NCBI RefSeq assembly: GCF_903915725.1
Contig: NZ_CAIWTY010000045.1
Coordinates: 60,098-124,097 of the forward strand
Direction: 5' to 3'
Length of the DNA: 64,000 nucleotides
From: an uncultured Rhodopila sp.
GTDB taxonomy: Bacteria > Pseudomonadota > Alphaproteobacteria > Acetobacterales > Acetobacteraceae
The notes below the pieces were generated by a model. That model was not told where the DNA came from, searched no databases, and worked only from the letters and a program-made list of their open reading frames with translations. Made by a program: the position numbers and the translations under genes. Below are positions 63,265-64,000 of this stretch, one piece after another (the stretch's first letter is position 1; the number at the start of each line of letters is the position of its first letter).

Positions 63265-63632
63265 TCCGCGTCCTCCTCGGGGTCCGCATCGTCGCGGCGC
63301 GGATCGAGCGATCGCCAGTCGCGTTCCTCGGCGCCGGCCAGGGTATCGACGAAGTCGCTGAGTTCCGTCGCACTCTTCCAGGCGGCTTCGCCCGCGTCGA
63401 GAACCACCGCGTCCTCGCCGAAGGCGAACCAGGCTTCCAGCACTTCCTTCGCGCTCGAACCCGGCAAACGGCAGCGTTCGACCGAGTCGCGGACATAGCG
63501 GCGGGCGAACGCATTCGCATGCATCAATGTATCAAAGCCGCCGATTTCTTCGGTGATATTATCCTGGGCGCCGCCCGACAGGTCGAGGATACGAACCCGC
63601 CAGCCGCCATCAGGCGCAAAGAGATCGCTCAT
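63261..63632 (-). CDS. Small acidic protein coupled to the GluRS-like gene
   Basis: A 123-residue protein with MSDLFAPDGGWRVRILDLSG, then HANAFARRYVRDSVERCRLP and a strongly acidic C terminus (DPRRDDADPEEDAE). There is no signal peptide or membrane segment. The stop overlaps the GluRS-like start (ATGA), so they are translated together, and the product may be a partner of that protein. No family recognised. Confidence 0.7.
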   Translation of the reverse strand: MSDLFAPDGGWRVRILDLSGGAQDNITEEIGGFDTLMHANAFARRYVRDSVERCRLPGSSAKEVLEAWFAFGEDAVVLDAGEAAWKSATELSDFVDTLAGAEERDWRSLDPRRDDADPEEDAE

Positions 63633-64000
63633 CGCATTTGCCGCGGGGGCAAGGTCAGGGGTTTCATCAGGACGAAACTACGGTTGCCGTCGTGGCAAAT
63701 CAACCGTGGGGAATTTATGGCGGCCGCCGACGGAGCATGGCATTCTTCTCATTCGGCATGGCCCGGCTTGTCCACATGGGCGCTAACTTAACGGAATCGG
63801 CGTCCCGTTTTGGGCTTTGCTCCCAGCCGGCCTTAGATGGGGACGGCAACGCAGGTATGCGGATAAAGTCCGCGTTTCGACGCAGTCTCCCAGCCCGCAC
63901 CGGGCACCGCCATGGATGAAAATGCTGGCGTGGCGGGCCGGCGTTGAGCCAACCTCATGCTGCGATCGTGTTGAGGCTGAACTCTCTGCGGTGGCCCCGA
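63633..64000. other. 368-bp terminal stretch without a clear gene
   Basis: No supported coding sequence. GGCATGGCCCGGCTTGTCCA at 63757 is a family A half-arm. On the minus strand a short open frame (63955-63999, ending ...FSLNTIAA) enters from beyond the edge and could be the 3' end of a gene outside the window. Confidence 0.45.

Noticed and set aside
61912..63498. 528-codon plus-strand frame opposite the GluRS-like gene
   Set aside because: Antisense shadow; Arg/Gln-rich with no recognisable domain.
63955..63999. 3' end of a minus-strand gene entering from the right edge
   Set aside because: Only 14 codons are visible (ending NTIAA), too little to call a gene, although a transposase tail is possible.

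Overview
The window is 64 kb of GC-rich chromosome from an alphaproteobacterium. GcrA, a PopZ-like polar organiser, a Pcm-TolC-PopZ-ValS cluster, MreBCD-PBP2-RodA, a bacteriophytochrome and ack-pta genes together point to Rhodospirillales, most likely Acetobacteraceae (inference; no database search was possible). Most of it is ordinary chromosomal backbone, with two small defence/toxin-antitoxin islets. It contains no rRNA, CRISPR array, prophage or intact insertion sequence.

Layout. 1-6.5 kb: a stressosome-type module (RsbR, RsbS, RsbT, an RsbX/RsbW-like fused phosphatase) continuing into two hybrid histidine kinases, the first carrying an RsbT/RsbW-type ATPase domain at its N terminus. 6.6-11.3 kb: an OprB-type porin coupled to a sugar MFS transporter, and a divergent anion-type MFS transporter. 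11.35-13.7 kb: a toxin-antitoxin islet (frameshifted AbiEii-like nucleotidyltransferase, HigA-type antitoxin without its toxin, TumE-type toxin with an HTH partner). 13.8-18.9 kb: pta-ackA behind an excellent FNR-type box, and an aldehyde dehydrogenase. 19-23 kb: a translationally coupled trio of a membrane sensor with a degenerate cyclase domain, an MlaE-type permease and an ABC ATPase that has lost its Walker A lysine; this is the best candidate here for an undescribed system. 23.8-26.4 kb: glycosyltransferase and flippase. 26.7-31.3 kb: plsY, dprA, topA. 31.7-33.5 kb: a broken restriction-helicase remnant and a GxxExxY gene. 33.6-41.9 kb: rho, valS, popZ-like, tolC, pcm, gcrA. 42-43.7 kb: a Uma2 remnant, tRNA-Cys, bioY and a glycine-zipper lipoprotein. 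43.9-49.9 kb: mreB, mreC, mreD, PBP2, rodA. 49.9-58.8 kb: DUF3293, glycosyltransferases, a GST, a CoA-binding/MetY fusion and a ferredoxin-NADP reductase. 59-63.6 kb: a phytochrome with GGDEF and EAL domains, and a GluRS-like protein whose two ATP-binding signatures are degraded, coupled to a small protein.

Two families of palindromic repeats run through the window. Family A is a hairpin around TGGCCCGG-CAAG-CCGGGCCA. Family B is a composite element of about 175 bp: outer arms containing GGCGTTAAAATAG enclose inner hairpins built on GTCATGCCGACG and ATGGTGCGC. They lie in most long intergenic gaps, one sits in frame inside dprA, and two split the mre operon. A separate, nearly perfect 44-bp inverted repeat lies inside the stressosome locus.

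Likely physiology: surface-sugar assembly, light- and stress-responsive signalling, and low-oxygen acetate metabolism. Start codons were chosen from Shine-Dalgarno sequences and overlaps, so several differ from the longest open frame.
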